From Chloroflexota bacterium (GTDB lineage Bacteria > Chloroflexota > Chloroflexia > Chloroheliales > Chloroheliaceae), in the NCBI GenBank assembly GCA_028287745.1, contig JAQBPB010000133.1:27418-91417 (forward strand): a stretch of DNA of 64,000 nucleotides. The letters are read 5' to 3'. This document shows positions 1 through 8,473 of this stretch, in pieces. Under the pieces are notes generated by a model. That model was not told the origin of the DNA and did no database searches. It saw nothing but the letters and a program-made list of their open reading frames with translations. The position numbers and the translations under genes are program-made. How positions within the stretch are numbered: the stretch's first letter is position 1; the number at the start of each line of letters is the position of its first letter.

Positions 1-1
1 G

Positions 2-559
2 CTGGCCTTTAATTGGGCCGGACTGGGCCTGGTGTTAAAAGTTAACAAAGGTGTCCCGGTAGCACTTGGCTTTTTTCCACGCGCGGATGTTTTAACCAAA
101 GACTATATCCTTCCTCTTCTTAACTCTCCAGGAAACTCCGACTGCGCTGGCTTTGATCCAGACGGTCCGAGTTTCGGTTTATACAGCAATTACACCAAAG
201 GGCTGCTGGCCTACGCCTTAAAGCCGCTGGTAAGTGAACTTGCCGGGTATGGGGTCCGCGAGGAAGTTTTATGGGACATTGCCATTGAAGCTTTACTTGA
301 GGTACTGCAACCGCTGGATAGGCCAATTGCCCTGCGGGAAGCTTTTTTTATCGAAGAATTAAGCGTGGCTAACCTGGGCGGGACAAGTGACCCTAGAAAA
401 ACCGCTAAAGCCCAGAAAGGCTTTAGTTTTAACCAGGGCCAGTTGATCTTCCTGAAACAGCGCTGCTGTGAGAAATACCGCAAAAAGGGCCGCTGCTCGA
501 ACTGTCCCGGTAATTTAAAAAGTACTCCCACAAGACTACTACCCCTGGCCCTGGTCTAG
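2..559 (+). CDS. FhuF-like siderophore ferric-iron reductase, C-terminal part (5' partial)
   Basis: The frame is open to the left edge, so the true start lies before the window; 185 codons are visible. The C-terminus has Cys-Cys, eight residues, then Cys-x-x-Cys-Pro. This resembles the FhuF-type [2Fe-2S] site that reduces ferric iron released from siderophores in the cytoplasm. Known FhuF proteins usually have about ten residues in the middle spacer, so the shorter spacing is unusual. The preceding 130 residues are soluble, with no membrane segment. The gene ends 35 bp before a convergent MFS gene. The family call rests mainly on the cysteine cluster. Confidence 0.6.
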   Translation: MAFNWAGLGLVLKVNKGVPVALGFFPRADVLTKDYILPLLNSPGNSDCAGFDPDGPSFGLYSNYTKGLLAYALKPLVSELAGYGVREEVLWDIAIEALLEVLQPLDRPIALREAFFIEELSVANLGGTSDPRKTAKAQKGFSFNQGQLIFLKQRCCEKYRKKGRCSNCPGNLKSTPTRLLPLALV

Positions 560-593
560 CTGGTCCTGGGCCAGGAAAGTTAAGGGGCTAAAT

Positions 594-1829
594 TTAAGAC
601 TCTACCGGGTGTTTCACGGTGGGGTCTTTTTTATGGGATTGGGCCTGTAACGCCAGCCAGAAACCTAACATAATAACGGTTGTGAAGATTATATAAGGCA
701 TCAGCGACCAAAGCCCGAACTGTTCGGCCAGGTTTCCGGCCAGCCAGGGCAGGAACGCCGCGCCCATACTGCCGCCGCTTACCAGGAAGCCAATCGCGCT
801 ACTGCGCAGCGAAGCCGGGACTTCCTCCGAAATGATCGCGATAATGGTCGGGAAAATTGGTCCCAGGCTAAACCCTGCCAGGATAAGCCCGATGGCGGAG
901 GCCAGCGTAAAAGGTAAAAGCCAGATCAACAGCACTCCCACCACCGTACCCACCAGGCAAAGCTGGACCAGGCGCTTGTTGCCCAGCCGTTCGGCTAAAT
1001 TAGCCAGGGTCAGGCGGCCCAGGGTCAGGCCCAGCCAGTAACCCGTGATGAACCAGCCCGACAGCAGGGGTACTTCGCGGCGTTCTTCCGTTAAATAACT
1101 GTAGCCCCAGTTGCCCAGGCTGACTTCGGTCCCGACATAAAAAATCAGGAAGAAAGCGGTTAGCCAGATGGCGCGCATTTTCAGGACCGACCCCAATGGG
1201 CTGCCGCGACCTTCGGAACCGGTAACCTCGTGGTGCGCTTTGGAGCGGCTATCGTAAAGTATGGCAAACCCGGCCAGCACAATTAAGGCTACCGTTATCC
1301 AGACCAGGTAGGTCAGGTTCCAGCTGATATTCAGGACCAGGATAGTTGAGGCGACCAGCGGCCCGGTCAGGGCACCGATGCCGTAGAAAGCATGCAGATA
1401 GTTGAGTAATTTAGTAGGGCGGGGCAATTCGGCGACATAGGAATTTAGCCCGGCATCAATCATGGCGATCCCACAGCCTATGAGCAACCAGACCCCTACT
1501 ACTACTGGAAAAGGTGGTGTAAGAATGACTATTACCGCCCCAAATATAAACAGGCAGACCCCTAACATCAGGAAAGTTTTATGGCCCAGCTTTTCGGTTA
1601 TGGGCCCGCTACTAAAAGCCGCCAGTAAATAGCCGCAAGTACCTGCCAGGAAGATAAAGCTAACAGTTGCTTTATCTACCCCATAATGCCCGCGCAAGCT
1701 GGGAATTAACACGCCTAACCCGGCTTCGGCCGCACCTATCAGGATAAAGGCTAAAAAGGCCAGGCCGATTTGAAGTTTGAGAGGCGCGCCTCTTACGGGC
1801 GGCATTTCTTTTTCCTGGGTTTGATCCAT
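594..1829 (-). CDS. MFS transporter
   Basis: A 411-residue integral membrane protein with about 12 hydrophobic segments. It has the family's GxxxEKLGHK-type loop between helices 2 and 3 (residues about 80-90) and a repeated LAERLGNKR loop in the second half (about 280). The overall pattern recalls the FHS/GlcP-like or multidrug branches of the major facilitator superfamily, which move small solutes in symport or antiport. The substrate cannot be read from the sequence. The start is ATG after a weak AAGAAAG. It lies 248 bp downstream of an esterase gene on the same strand and is convergent with the FhuF-like gene. A siderophore-related role is possible only by neighbourhood. Confidence 0.85.
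   Translation of the reverse strand: MDQTQEKEMPPVRGAPLKLQIGLAFLAFILIGAAEAGLGVLIPSLRGHYGVDKATVSFIFLAGTCGYLLAAFSSGPITEKLGHKTFLMLGVCLFIFGAVIVILTPPFPVVVGVWLLIGCGIAMIDAGLNSYVAELPRPTKLLNYLHAFYGIGALTGPLVASTILVLNISWNLTYLVWITVALIVLAGFAILYDSRSKAHHEVTGSEGRGSPLGSVLKMRAIWLTAFFLIFYVGTEVSLGNWGYSYLTEERREVPLLSGWFITGYWLGLTLGRLTLANLAERLGNKRLVQLCLVGTVVGVLLIWLLPFTLASAIGLILAGFSLGPIFPTIIAIISEEVPASLRSSAIGFLVSGGSMGAAFLPWLAGNLAEQFGLWSLMPYIIFTTVIMLGFWLALQAQSHKKDPTVKHPVES
598..632 (+). terminator. Rho-independent terminator of the FhuF-like gene
   Basis: GACTCTACCG pairs with CGGTGGGGTC (some G-U pairs) around a short loop and is followed by six T. It lies inside the last codons of the convergent MFS gene, so one DNA stretch both codes and terminates. 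Confidence 0.6.
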
Positions 1830-2077
1830 CTGATTTATTTTAACTTTCTTACAGGCAACCTTCCGCTTGTGACAGGAGAAATGGCGGTGGTCTTTTCAAG
1901 GCGTGAGGGTCAAATACCACGCTCCAGTCCCTTTTACCAGGACGGCCCGGTTATTTAATTTTATCATCAAGTTTTGAAAAATCCGACCTCTATAAATTTA
2001 AATAGCATTCAAAAGAAATCCCGGCTACTTAATGCAAGACCGGGAAAATCAACGGGCAAAGCCAGGTCAGAGGTATG

Positions 2078-3013
2078 TTAAGCCTGGAAAGCCGACCGTA
2101 AAGCCTGGCTGCATTCGGCCAGGGCCGTTTTAGCCCGGTCCATGATGGCGCCCATCCGGATAAACCCATGAATCATGCCGTCATAACGTGAAATAGTCAC
2201 CGCAACACCGGCCTCCTGTAGCCGCTGTCCGTACAACTCCGCTTCATCCAGCAGGGGGTCGAATTCGGCGGTAAGGATAAAAGCCGGGGGCAGGCCGCTC
2301 AAATCCTGGGCCAGGTAGGGCGAAACCAGAGGGTTAAGGGTTTCCGCCTCGTCGGTTAAGTACTGCTGCTTGTACCAGACCATATCGTCCCGGGAAAGGC
2401 CGAAGCCGGTAGCATTGCGCTCCATCGAAGGCGTGACAAACCGTAAATCGGTGATGGGATAGATTAAAAGCTGGAGAGCCAGGGAGGGGCCACCCTGGTC
2501 GCGAGCCATCAGGGCCAGGACCGCCGCGAAGTTGCCACCCGCGCTATCGCCACCTACCGCGATACGGGCCGGGTCGCCCTTTATATCAGCCGCGTTCGCC
2601 GCCACCCATTGGGCAACCGCGAAACAATCCTCCAGGGCAGCCGGGAATTTATTCTCAGGAGAACGCCGGTAATCGACCGCTACCACAATACATTCCGCGC
2701 CGTTTGTCAGGCTCTGGCAAATACCATCGTGAGTATCCAGGTCACAATTAACCCACCCACCGCCGTGACTGTAGACCAGTAGCGGAAAGGGTCCATTTCC
2801 GGCCGGGGTATAAATCCTGACGGGCACGCTGCCCTCCGGGCCTGGGATTTCGCGGTCTTCGACCTGGGCCACCGGGTCGGGCGTACTGGAAATGGTTTTA
2901 ATCTGGTCCCGGGCCTGCTGGCGTAATTTTTCCGGTCCTACCTCACCTTTGGGCGGAATATTTAAAGCAGCTAACCTATCAAGATATACTTTAGCTTGAG
3001 GATCGAGGGGCAT
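2078..3013 (-). CDS. Alpha/beta hydrolase, hormone-sensitive-lipase-type esterase
   Basis: A 311-residue soluble esterase of the HSL (family IV) group, which hydrolyses short-chain carboxylic esters. It shows the oxyanion-hole motif HGGGW (about residue 85), the nucleophile motif GDSAGG (about 155), the acid residue in AEFDPLLDE, and the catalytic His in MIHGF near the C-terminus. Order and spacing fit an intact catalytic triad. There is no signal peptide, so it is probably cytoplasmic. The ATG start follows GGGAAGGA at good distance. The natural substrate is unknown. Confidence 0.92.
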   Translation of the reverse strand: MPLDPQAKVYLDRLAALNIPPKGEVGPEKLRQQARDQIKTISSTPDPVAQVEDREIPGPEGSVPVRIYTPAGNGPFPLLVYSHGGGWVNCDLDTHDGICQSLTNGAECIVVAVDYRRSPENKFPAALEDCFAVAQWVAANAADIKGDPARIAVGGDSAGGNFAAVLALMARDQGGPSLALQLLIYPITDLRFVTPSMERNATGFGLSRDDMVWYKQQYLTDEAETLNPLVSPYLAQDLSGLPPAFILTAEFDPLLDEAELYGQRLQEAGVAVTISRYDGMIHGFIRMGAIMDRAKTALAECSQALRSAFQA

Positions 3014-3364
3014 TGCCTGGTCCTTCCCAATTGGGTTTTATTTTTCACTTTAGCAAAGAATATTTAATTGAAAATGAATGAGAATTGCTCCGGTAAAGAA
3101 GCGGCCCAATCATACCAGAGTTGGAATTCTTTGAAAATATTCTTACCTTGTATTTCAAAATTATCCTTTTGGATTAAGTTTTATGTCTAAAAGGCTAAGA
3201 AGTAACCGGGCTTTTGGCTGTTAAAGCTGGCCAGAGAGTAAGGCTAGCCCGGAAGTTCTAGCCAAAGTAATTAGGTTGCAACTAAATTAAAGGTGGACCA
3301 GGCTCATTTTTTGCTGGGTAAATTTGGGATATGCGTAAATGAAAATTAAAGAGGAGTTTTAATC
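3014..3364. other. 351-bp AT-rich divergent intergenic region
   Basis: It separates the esterase (minus) from the SDR gene (plus) and must hold both promoters, but no convincing -35/-10 pair was found. The only clear signal is the GAGGAG ribosome-binding site at 3350-3355 for the SDR gene. No gene or RNA structure is evident. Confidence 0.5.
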
Positions 3365-4375
3365 GTGCCATTAGATTTAAAAAATAAGACGGTGGTAATC
3401 ACCGGGGCTTCCAGTGGGATTGGCCGGAGTGCCGCCCTGAGCTTTGCGAAAGAAGGGGCGAACCTGGTGTTGGCGGCCCGGCGTGAAGCGGCCCTGCAAG
3501 CTGTGGCCGAGGAATGCCAGAAAGAAGAAGGGGTTACGGCCCTGGTAGTGCCCACCGATGTAAGCGATAAAGCGGCGGTCGAAAGCTTGGCCCGGCAGGC
3601 TTTTGAAAAATTTGGCAGCATTGATGTCTGGGTCAACAATGCCGGGGTTTATAATATGGGCCGTTTTGAAGAAGTCCCTTATGAGGAATTCAAACGGCTG
3701 ATGGATGTAAACTTCATGGGATATGTACACGGGGCTTATGCCGTCCTGCCTTATTTCCGCCGCCAGGCCCACGGCAACCTGATTATGACCGCCTCGCTCG
3801 CGTCCAAAATCACTTACCCGTATATTTCTTCTTATTCGGCCAGCAAACACGCCGTCTACGCCTTTGCCTCGACCCTGCGCCAGGAGCTAATGCTGGACCC
3901 GAACGCAAAGAATATTCACATTTCCCTGGTAATGCCAGCTACCATTGATACCCCGCTTTTCGGCCACTCCGGCAACCACACCCGGCGAGCCATTAAGACA
4001 ATGCCGCCGGTCTACCCGCCCGAGCAGGTAGCGCGAACAATCCTCAATATGGCAAAAGTTCCCCGCCGGGAAGCTTTTGTGGGAAATGCCGCCCGGACCT
4101 TCCGCATAACGTACCTGATGGCCCCGGCCCTGGCCGAGCGGCTGTTTGCTAAAGTTACCGACAGCCAGCATCTTTATAAAAATAAACCGGCCCCGGAAAC
4201 ATCTGGCAACCTGTTTACACCCGTCATGGAAGGCACCTCCGCCGATGGCGGCTGGGGCGGCAAGCCGAGGTCCAAAGTTCGGATGGTAGTTGGTGGATTG
4301 GCGGCAGCGATACCGGCCGTCCTACTCTTGCGGCGGATGCGGAGCGGCGGGGCAAAAAAGGCGCTGGTCAGCTAA
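3365..4375 (+). CDS. Short-chain dehydrogenase/reductase with C-terminal membrane anchor
   Basis: A 336-residue classical SDR that uses NAD(P)H to oxidise or reduce a carbonyl/alcohol substrate. Residues 13-20 are the TGASSGIG cofactor loop, followed by the NNAG motif (about 91-94) and YSASK carrying the catalytic Tyr and Lys (about 157-161). After the Rossmann domain there is an extra tail of about 90 residues that ends in one hydrophobic helix (about 308-324) and basic residues. The enzyme is therefore probably tail-anchored with its catalytic domain in the cytoplasm. The start is GTG, chosen because GAGGAG sits just upstream. A strong terminator follows. The substrate is unknown. Confidence 0.9.
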   Translation: MPLDLKNKTVVITGASSGIGRSAALSFAKEGANLVLAARREAALQAVAEECQKEEGVTALVVPTDVSDKAAVESLARQAFEKFGSIDVWVNNAGVYNMGRFEEVPYEEFKRLMDVNFMGYVHGAYAVLPYFRRQAHGNLIMTASLASKITYPYISSYSASKHAVYAFASTLRQELMLDPNAKNIHISLVMPATIDTPLFGHSGNHTRRAIKTMPPVYPPEQVARTILNMAKVPRREAFVGNAARTFRITYLMAPALAERLFAKVTDSQHLYKNKPAPETSGNLFTPVMEGTSADGGWGGKPRSKVRMVVGGLAAAIPAVLLLRRMRSGGAKKALVS

Positions 4376-4401
4376 CAGGTTAATCCGGATCCCCACCAAA
4401 T

Positions 4402-4437
4402 GGCCCGGTTTAAAGGATTTGACCGGGCCGCTTTTTT
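4402..4437 (+). terminator. Rho-independent terminator after the SDR gene
   Basis: GGCCCGGT pairs with ACCGGGCC around a 12-nt loop and is followed within 2 nt by a T6 run. Confidence 0.85.
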
Positions 4438-4542
4438 ATTTCTGTTGATACAAGATTTTTGATTAATTTCATTATTTACTAGTTTAAGTAAGACTCCGGG
4501 CGGCCACTTCAGGCAGGGCTGGAGGGTGCTATCCTAATTAAA

Positions 4543-4571
4543 TTGATAATATGTCAACATTAGTGTAAAAT
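4543..4571 (+). promoter_or_regulatory. Sigma70-type promoter of the 4.6-6.9 kb two-gene unit
   Basis: TTGATA, a 17-bp spacer, then TAAAAT: near-consensus boxes at ideal spacing, about 60 bp upstream of the small gene's ATG, in an AT-rich stretch just after the SDR terminator. Confidence 0.6.
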
Positions 4572-4633
4572 ACCGTTTTGGTAGCACTGAACTACCAGGC
4601 TAATTGCCGTGAAACTCAAGAGGTTACTAATTA

Positions 4634-4786
4634 ATGGATACCACGAAAAAAACAACTCTGAAAGTAACGCCGGAGCATCTGGAACGACTGGTGGAATTTG
4701 TGCGCCGAAGTGGCCGCCCCCAGACCCTGGAAGCTCTTACCAAACGTTACATGGAGCTGCTCAAAGAAGAAGCAAGCCATCGCTAA
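4634..4786 (+). CDS. Small 50-residue protein, helix-turn-helix-like, unknown function
   Basis: The reading frame encodes 50 residues, from MDTTKKTTLKVTPEHLERL to KEEASHR. An AGAGG ribosome-binding site lies 10 nt before the ATG and a good promoter lies upstream, so it is likely real despite its size. The middle (FVRRSGRPQTLEALTKRYM) has the look of a winged-helix/HARE-HTH-like helix pair: a helix, a 'GRP' turn, then 'LT-x-x-LT' leading into a second helix. It is basic and soluble. The larger 657-residue gene starts 132 bp downstream on the same strand with no terminator between, so they are probably co-transcribed. The domain resemblance is by eye; function unknown. Confidence 0.6.
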   Translation: MDTTKKTTLKVTPEHLERLVEFVRRSGRPQTLEALTKRYMELLKEEASHR

Positions 4787-4918
4787 TAATCGGTATTGGT
4801 GTGGCTTGGCGCAGAACAATTATAATGAAAATCAGTCAGCAATTCGCGGTACGGCTTACCCAGCCGTCAAATGCGGTTGCTTACCTAAAAGAAGTGAGAC
4901 GAGAGGATACCTGCCTCT

Positions 4919-6892
4919 ATGATGCAAACAAACATGCCTAGCCTTGAGCTTGGCGGTTCTCAGGAGGAGCAGGCGCTAGCCAGCCAGGTCTGGAACCTGA
5001 TGCGGATGCGTGGTTTCTCCTATGCGATGACCCGCCCGATTTCGCTGACCCTGGAGCAATTGGCCGAATATTTTTCAGGCCAGAAATACCAGGGCCTCGA
5101 AAAGCCGGAAGAAGTCGCCCCGCTGATAGACCGGGCCCTTTCGGGCAGCCCGGCGGTCTTTTTGCGAGAAGAAACCTCGCTTACCGAAGAGGAAACCGAT
5201 GGGGTTGAGGAAAATCAACCGGCTATCCCCCTGGTAAATTACAAAACTACCAAAAGTGGGAAAGCGCCGGTTAACGAAACCCTGGACCAGCACAGTTTCA
5301 AAACTCGCCTGTTCCAGGAAGCCAAACCTGTCACAGCCGCGACCGAGGAAGAAGAAGCGGTGCGGATACCTGAGACACCCCAACATACTTCCCACGCGAT
5401 TAGCTTGCCCGTAGCTGCGACCCAGGCTCCGGCGCCCCAACCGGCCTCAGCGCCCGTCTCGGCCCAGCCGCAACGGCCTGCCGCCCCGGCTCCGGCCCCG
5501 GCCCAGCCGCAACGACCCGCCGCCCCGGCTCCGGTGACTCCTATGGTACCCGCAGTTGTTCAAAAGCCGGTTACCCCTGCCCCCGCTGCTACGCCTGCGG
5601 CCCAGACGCCCGCAGCAGTACGGCCCGCTGCCCCGGTGCAACCGCTGCCAACCCCGCCGCAACCCGCACCCGCACCGGCCCCGGTTGCTGCCGGACCGTT
5701 AGAAATTGCAGTAGCGGACGGTGTGAAGGTTGATGTAAATCGCCCGCTGAACGAAGTACTGGCCCAATACGGCGACTACTTTGCTTCGGCCCTGGTCCCG
5801 GCCCTGGAAGAAGATTTCCGCTTCATCAATTTTGCCAACAACTGGTACCTGGAAGAAATCACCGGTCGTTACAATAAAGGTGACTTCCGCCGGATACGGG
5901 AGTACATGCAGGATAATGAAGGCCCCGTTAGCGATACCGCGATCATGGCCGACCTGTGGGGCAAGCGCACCACCGACCCGGATTATGAAGCGACTCGCTT
6001 TGCCCTGAACTTCCGGCTGTACAAGGAAAAGAAGGACTTTGAATTCGTCGGTGCGGCCGATGACCGGGTCTGGACCGCTCCTGGCTTACCCCAGATCGGC
6101 AACCCTCGTCACAAGGCAACCGAAATCGGGACCGACTACAAGTTCCTGGAAGACCCGCAGCAGGTTGATCCTTCGGAAATTACCGTGGAAAACGGCCGCA
6201 AAGTCTGGCGGCATATGCTCACCTTCTATGAATACGAGAACGGTGTGCTGCCTTACGATGCTTCCGCCCGCGAATTCTTCCCGGCTCCTTTGCTGGAAGA
6301 ACAAAAATCGCTGGTCCTCCGCTTCGAAGCGCCGCAGCTATACTTCACCTACACCGCCGAATTGCGCTACCCCACTGGTAGCCGGGGCGGCTGGGTTGGT
6401 GGCTTAGAGCAGTTCTTTGAAGAAAACCTTGTTCCGGGCGCTATCCTGGTTATCCGCCAGGGCGACAAGAGCAATCACTTCACAATCGAGTACGAACAGA
6501 GCGAGGAACAGAACGCTAACGTACTGTTCTACGACGAGCGCCGCCAGAAGTTTGTTTTCCGGCCAATCGTCTTTGCCTGCGAGATTATCGCGGAAGGTCT
6601 GCTTACCCCTGACCGCTATGCCAAGCTTAACGGCCAGAAACGGTTGGAAGATAGCGACCGGAAAAAGACCGACCAGGTCGTGGCGTCGGCGTTCGAGTTT
6701 GCCGGACAGAAATCTTCCCAGGGCTACTACGCCCTGCTCGATGATCTCTACCCGGTCGTTAACATCGAACGGCCTTTCAGCCGCAATTACCTGCGTCACC
6801 TGCTGACTCACGGTAACTCGATGTTCCAGCCTGACGAAACCACGCCGGATGCTTTCTATTACAAGCCTCCGCAGTCCGGGTTCCGCCGCTAG
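4919..6892 (+). CDS. 657-residue protein with winged-helix-like segments and Pro/Ala linker, unknown function
   Basis: I do not recognise a named family. Residues about 15-90 look like a winged helix (LTLEQLAEYF... SPAVFLREE). Residues about 155-260 are a low-complexity Pro/Ala/Gln linker with near-repeats of APAPAQPQRPA. From about 265 a large acidic domain begins with another HARE-HTH-like pattern (FRRIREYMQDNEGPVSDTAI ... FEFVGAADDRVWTAPGLP). This is followed by probable beta-rich segments with LEQFFEENLVPGAILVIRQGD (about 497-518). There is no signal peptide or membrane helix. GAGAGGAT lies about 10 nt before the chosen ATG. It ends at a strong terminator. A DNA- or RNA-associated role is an inference from the winged-helix look. 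Confidence 0.75.
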   Translation: MMQTNMPSLELGGSQEEQALASQVWNLMRMRGFSYAMTRPISLTLEQLAEYFSGQKYQGLEKPEEVAPLIDRALSGSPAVFLREETSLTEEETDGVEENQPAIPLVNYKTTKSGKAPVNETLDQHSFKTRLFQEAKPVTAATEEEEAVRIPETPQHTSHAISLPVAATQAPAPQPASAPVSAQPQRPAAPAPAPAQPQRPAAPAPVTPMVPAVVQKPVTPAPAATPAAQTPAAVRPAAPVQPLPTPPQPAPAPAPVAAGPLEIAVADGVKVDVNRPLNEVLAQYGDYFASALVPALEEDFRFINFANNWYLEEITGRYNKGDFRRIREYMQDNEGPVSDTAIMADLWGKRTTDPDYEATRFALNFRLYKEKKDFEFVGAADDRVWTAPGLPQIGNPRHKATEIGTDYKFLEDPQQVDPSEITVENGRKVWRHMLTFYEYENGVLPYDASAREFFPAPLLEEQKSLVLRFEAPQLYFTYTAELRYPTGSRGGWVGGLEQFFEENLVPGAILVIRQGDKSNHFTIEYEQSEEQNANVLFYDERRQKFVFRPIVFACEIIAEGLLTPDRYAKLNGQKRLEDSDRKKTDQVVASAFEFAGQKSSQGYYALLDDLYPVVNIERPFSRNYLRHLLTHGNSMFQPDETTPDAFYYKPPQSGFRR

Positions 6893-6942
6893 GCAAAGCG
6901 GGTGGCTTCTAAAGTCATCCACCATCCACAAACACGCGTGTA

Positions 6943-6979
6943 ATCAAGAGCTGCCCGGACCGGGCAGCTCTTGATTTTT
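6943..6979 (+). terminator. Rho-independent terminator after the 657-residue gene
   Basis: ATCAAGAGCTGCCCG pairs perfectly with CGGGCAGCTCTTGAT around a 3-nt loop and is followed by four T. Confidence 0.85.
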
Positions 6980-7227
6980 ATATGACTCTCAAAGCAATTT
7001 CCAGACTATCCAAGAGTTTAAAATAATTATATAATACGTACACTTTATATAACATCCCTGGCTGGCACTAAAGTTAAGCTTAACGGTGCAAGCCATTCGC
7101 ATTTAATTAGGTTCACTAAGGTGGTGCTTTTAACCACAAAACCTGGGGGAAGTACTCCCTTCTGCCGGAGGTTTTGATGGAACTAGCGCCCCGATTTACT
7201 AACACTCCCAAAGAAAGGTGATGTTAA
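6980..7227 (+). promoter_or_regulatory. Leader region of the DUF4436 gene with a palindrome and a short upstream ORF
   Basis: An AT-rich stretch holds a TATAAT at 7030-7035 without a clear -35 partner. Downstream are the perfect 12-bp palindrome GTTAAGCTTAAC (7073-7084) and an imperfect GTGGT/ACCAC hairpin near 7124-7140. A 14-codon ORF, MELAPRFTNTPKER (7177-7221), has a GGAGG site just upstream. Its stop lies 6 nt before the DUF4436 ATG. Whether the short ORF is translated is unknown. Confidence 0.35.
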
Positions 7228-8172
7228 ATGTCAGTTGTAGAAGAAAAAACCCCGCCCGTTACAGAAGGTCAGGCAGGAAAAAAACCTGGCAATCCCAGGT
7301 TAAAATTAAGCCTGATTGGGGCTGGAATGTTCCTGGTGTTCGTGGTTGCCTATATTTTCACCCTGGCCGGTTTCCAGAATGAATTGACCACCCGGAAATT
7401 AGCTTATGGTTCTGCCACCACCAGCGGGCCCGACCGGGTGGATATGCTGGTAACCGTCCTGACGATTGACCCAATCAAAAGCATAATGACCGTCCGGCTT
7501 GATTTTAGTCCTGTCGGAGCTTATCTTGCGGCGGATGGCAAGAGTTTGAACAAAGATGTGCTGCTCCAGGTCAACAGCACGACCGGCGCCCAGGACCGGC
7601 CTTTTGCTAAAGGCAAAAGAATGCTTGCCACCGAAGTCACCCTGGGCCTGGATGAAGGTGATGTCGCCAACTATCCCTTCGATGTCTATAAGACCGAACT
7701 TGATTTGTACATGACCGAAGTTCCCGCCAAAAGTGCCGCGGCAACCGACGCCCTGGAAACGCCTGTCCCGACCGATGTGCAGTTCCTGGGATCGGTCCAC
7801 GGCTTCAAAATCGACTCGGCCCTGTTCCCACAGTCCGCCGATGGTTACAACTTTATAGAAATTACCACCGCCCGGTCCACCCCGACCATTGCCTTCGCGG
7901 TCGTTGTGCTTGGGGTCATGGTGTTGATGACCCTGGCGGTGCTTGGGGTTGTTGCCTGGGTTGTCTTCAAAGAGCGGAAGATTGAGTTTGCTATGTTCGG
8001 CTGGATTGGTACCCTGCTGTTCGCCTTCCCGGCCATCCGCAACGCCATGCCAGGGACACCACCTATCGGGGCCTTACCGGACTTTCTGGCCTTCTTCTGG
8101 GTTGAAGGAATCGTCGGAATTGCTATGATTGTCCTGGTAATTACCTGGCTAAAGCGCCCGGCGGGCAAATAA
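7228..8172 (+). CDS. DUF4436-type membrane protein
   Basis: 314 residues: a short charged N-terminus, one membrane helix (about 28-50), an extracytoplasmic beta-rich domain (about 55-210), then three hydrophobic helices (about 218-245, 255-272 and 283-305) and a short basic tail. This order, with phrases such as YPFDVYKTEL and FIEITTARSTPT, matches the DUF4436 family, which has no established function. AAAGGTGAT supplies the ribosome-binding site before the ATG. It has its own leader and a downstream hairpin, so it is probably monocistronic. Confidence 0.8.
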   Translation: MSVVEEKTPPVTEGQAGKKPGNPRLKLSLIGAGMFLVFVVAYIFTLAGFQNELTTRKLAYGSATTSGPDRVDMLVTVLTIDPIKSIMTVRLDFSPVGAYLAADGKSLNKDVLLQVNSTTGAQDRPFAKGKRMLATEVTLGLDEGDVANYPFDVYKTELDLYMTEVPAKSAAATDALETPVPTDVQFLGSVHGFKIDSALFPQSADGYNFIEITTARSTPTIAFAVVVLGVMVLMTLAVLGVVAWVVFKERKIEFAMFGWIGTLLFAFPAIRNAMPGTPPIGALPDFLAFFWVEGIVGIAMIVLVITWLKRPAGK

Positions 8173-8196
8173 CCGGGAGCCAGGCAGACCGTCAAG

Positions 8197-8247
8197 GAAG
8201 GTATTTTCGGGGTCGGTTTAGTACCGGGCCCGGAAAATACCTTCTTT
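8197..8247 (+). terminator. Hairpin terminator after the DUF4436 gene
   Basis: GAAGGTATTTTC pairs with GAAAATACCTTC across a 24-nt GC-rich interior that can itself fold. The following T run is short, so efficiency is uncertain. Confidence 0.6.
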
Positions 8248-8473
8248 GAGGGCCCTAAAATGATTTACAGCTATAAAAAACCGGATATTCTCCTATTCTT
8301 CACTGTGCCTTTTCCTTTTTTTGATTATTATAAGCTAAAATTAACCAAATAGTTAGTTTTAAGTAGTAAAATAGTCAGACCGGGTTTTATCCCGCGTTAG
8401 CCTGGAATATATTTAACACCCTTAAATTTACAAGGGAATGAGATAATTAAAACGAATACCGAAAGAGAATTTA
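8248..8473. other. AT-rich intergenic region before pepF
   Basis: It presumably carries the pepF promoter. TTGATT (8331-8336) and TAAAAT (8367-8372) are present but not at usable spacing, so no promoter is called. The ribosome-binding site is a weak GAAAGAGAA. Nothing else is visible. Confidence 0.4.

Noticed and set aside
5407..5695. Pro/Ala/Gln-rich repeats as a possible tandem-repeat locus
   Set aside because: They encode a flexible linker inside the 657-residue protein and are irregular; not a CRISPR or VNTR array.
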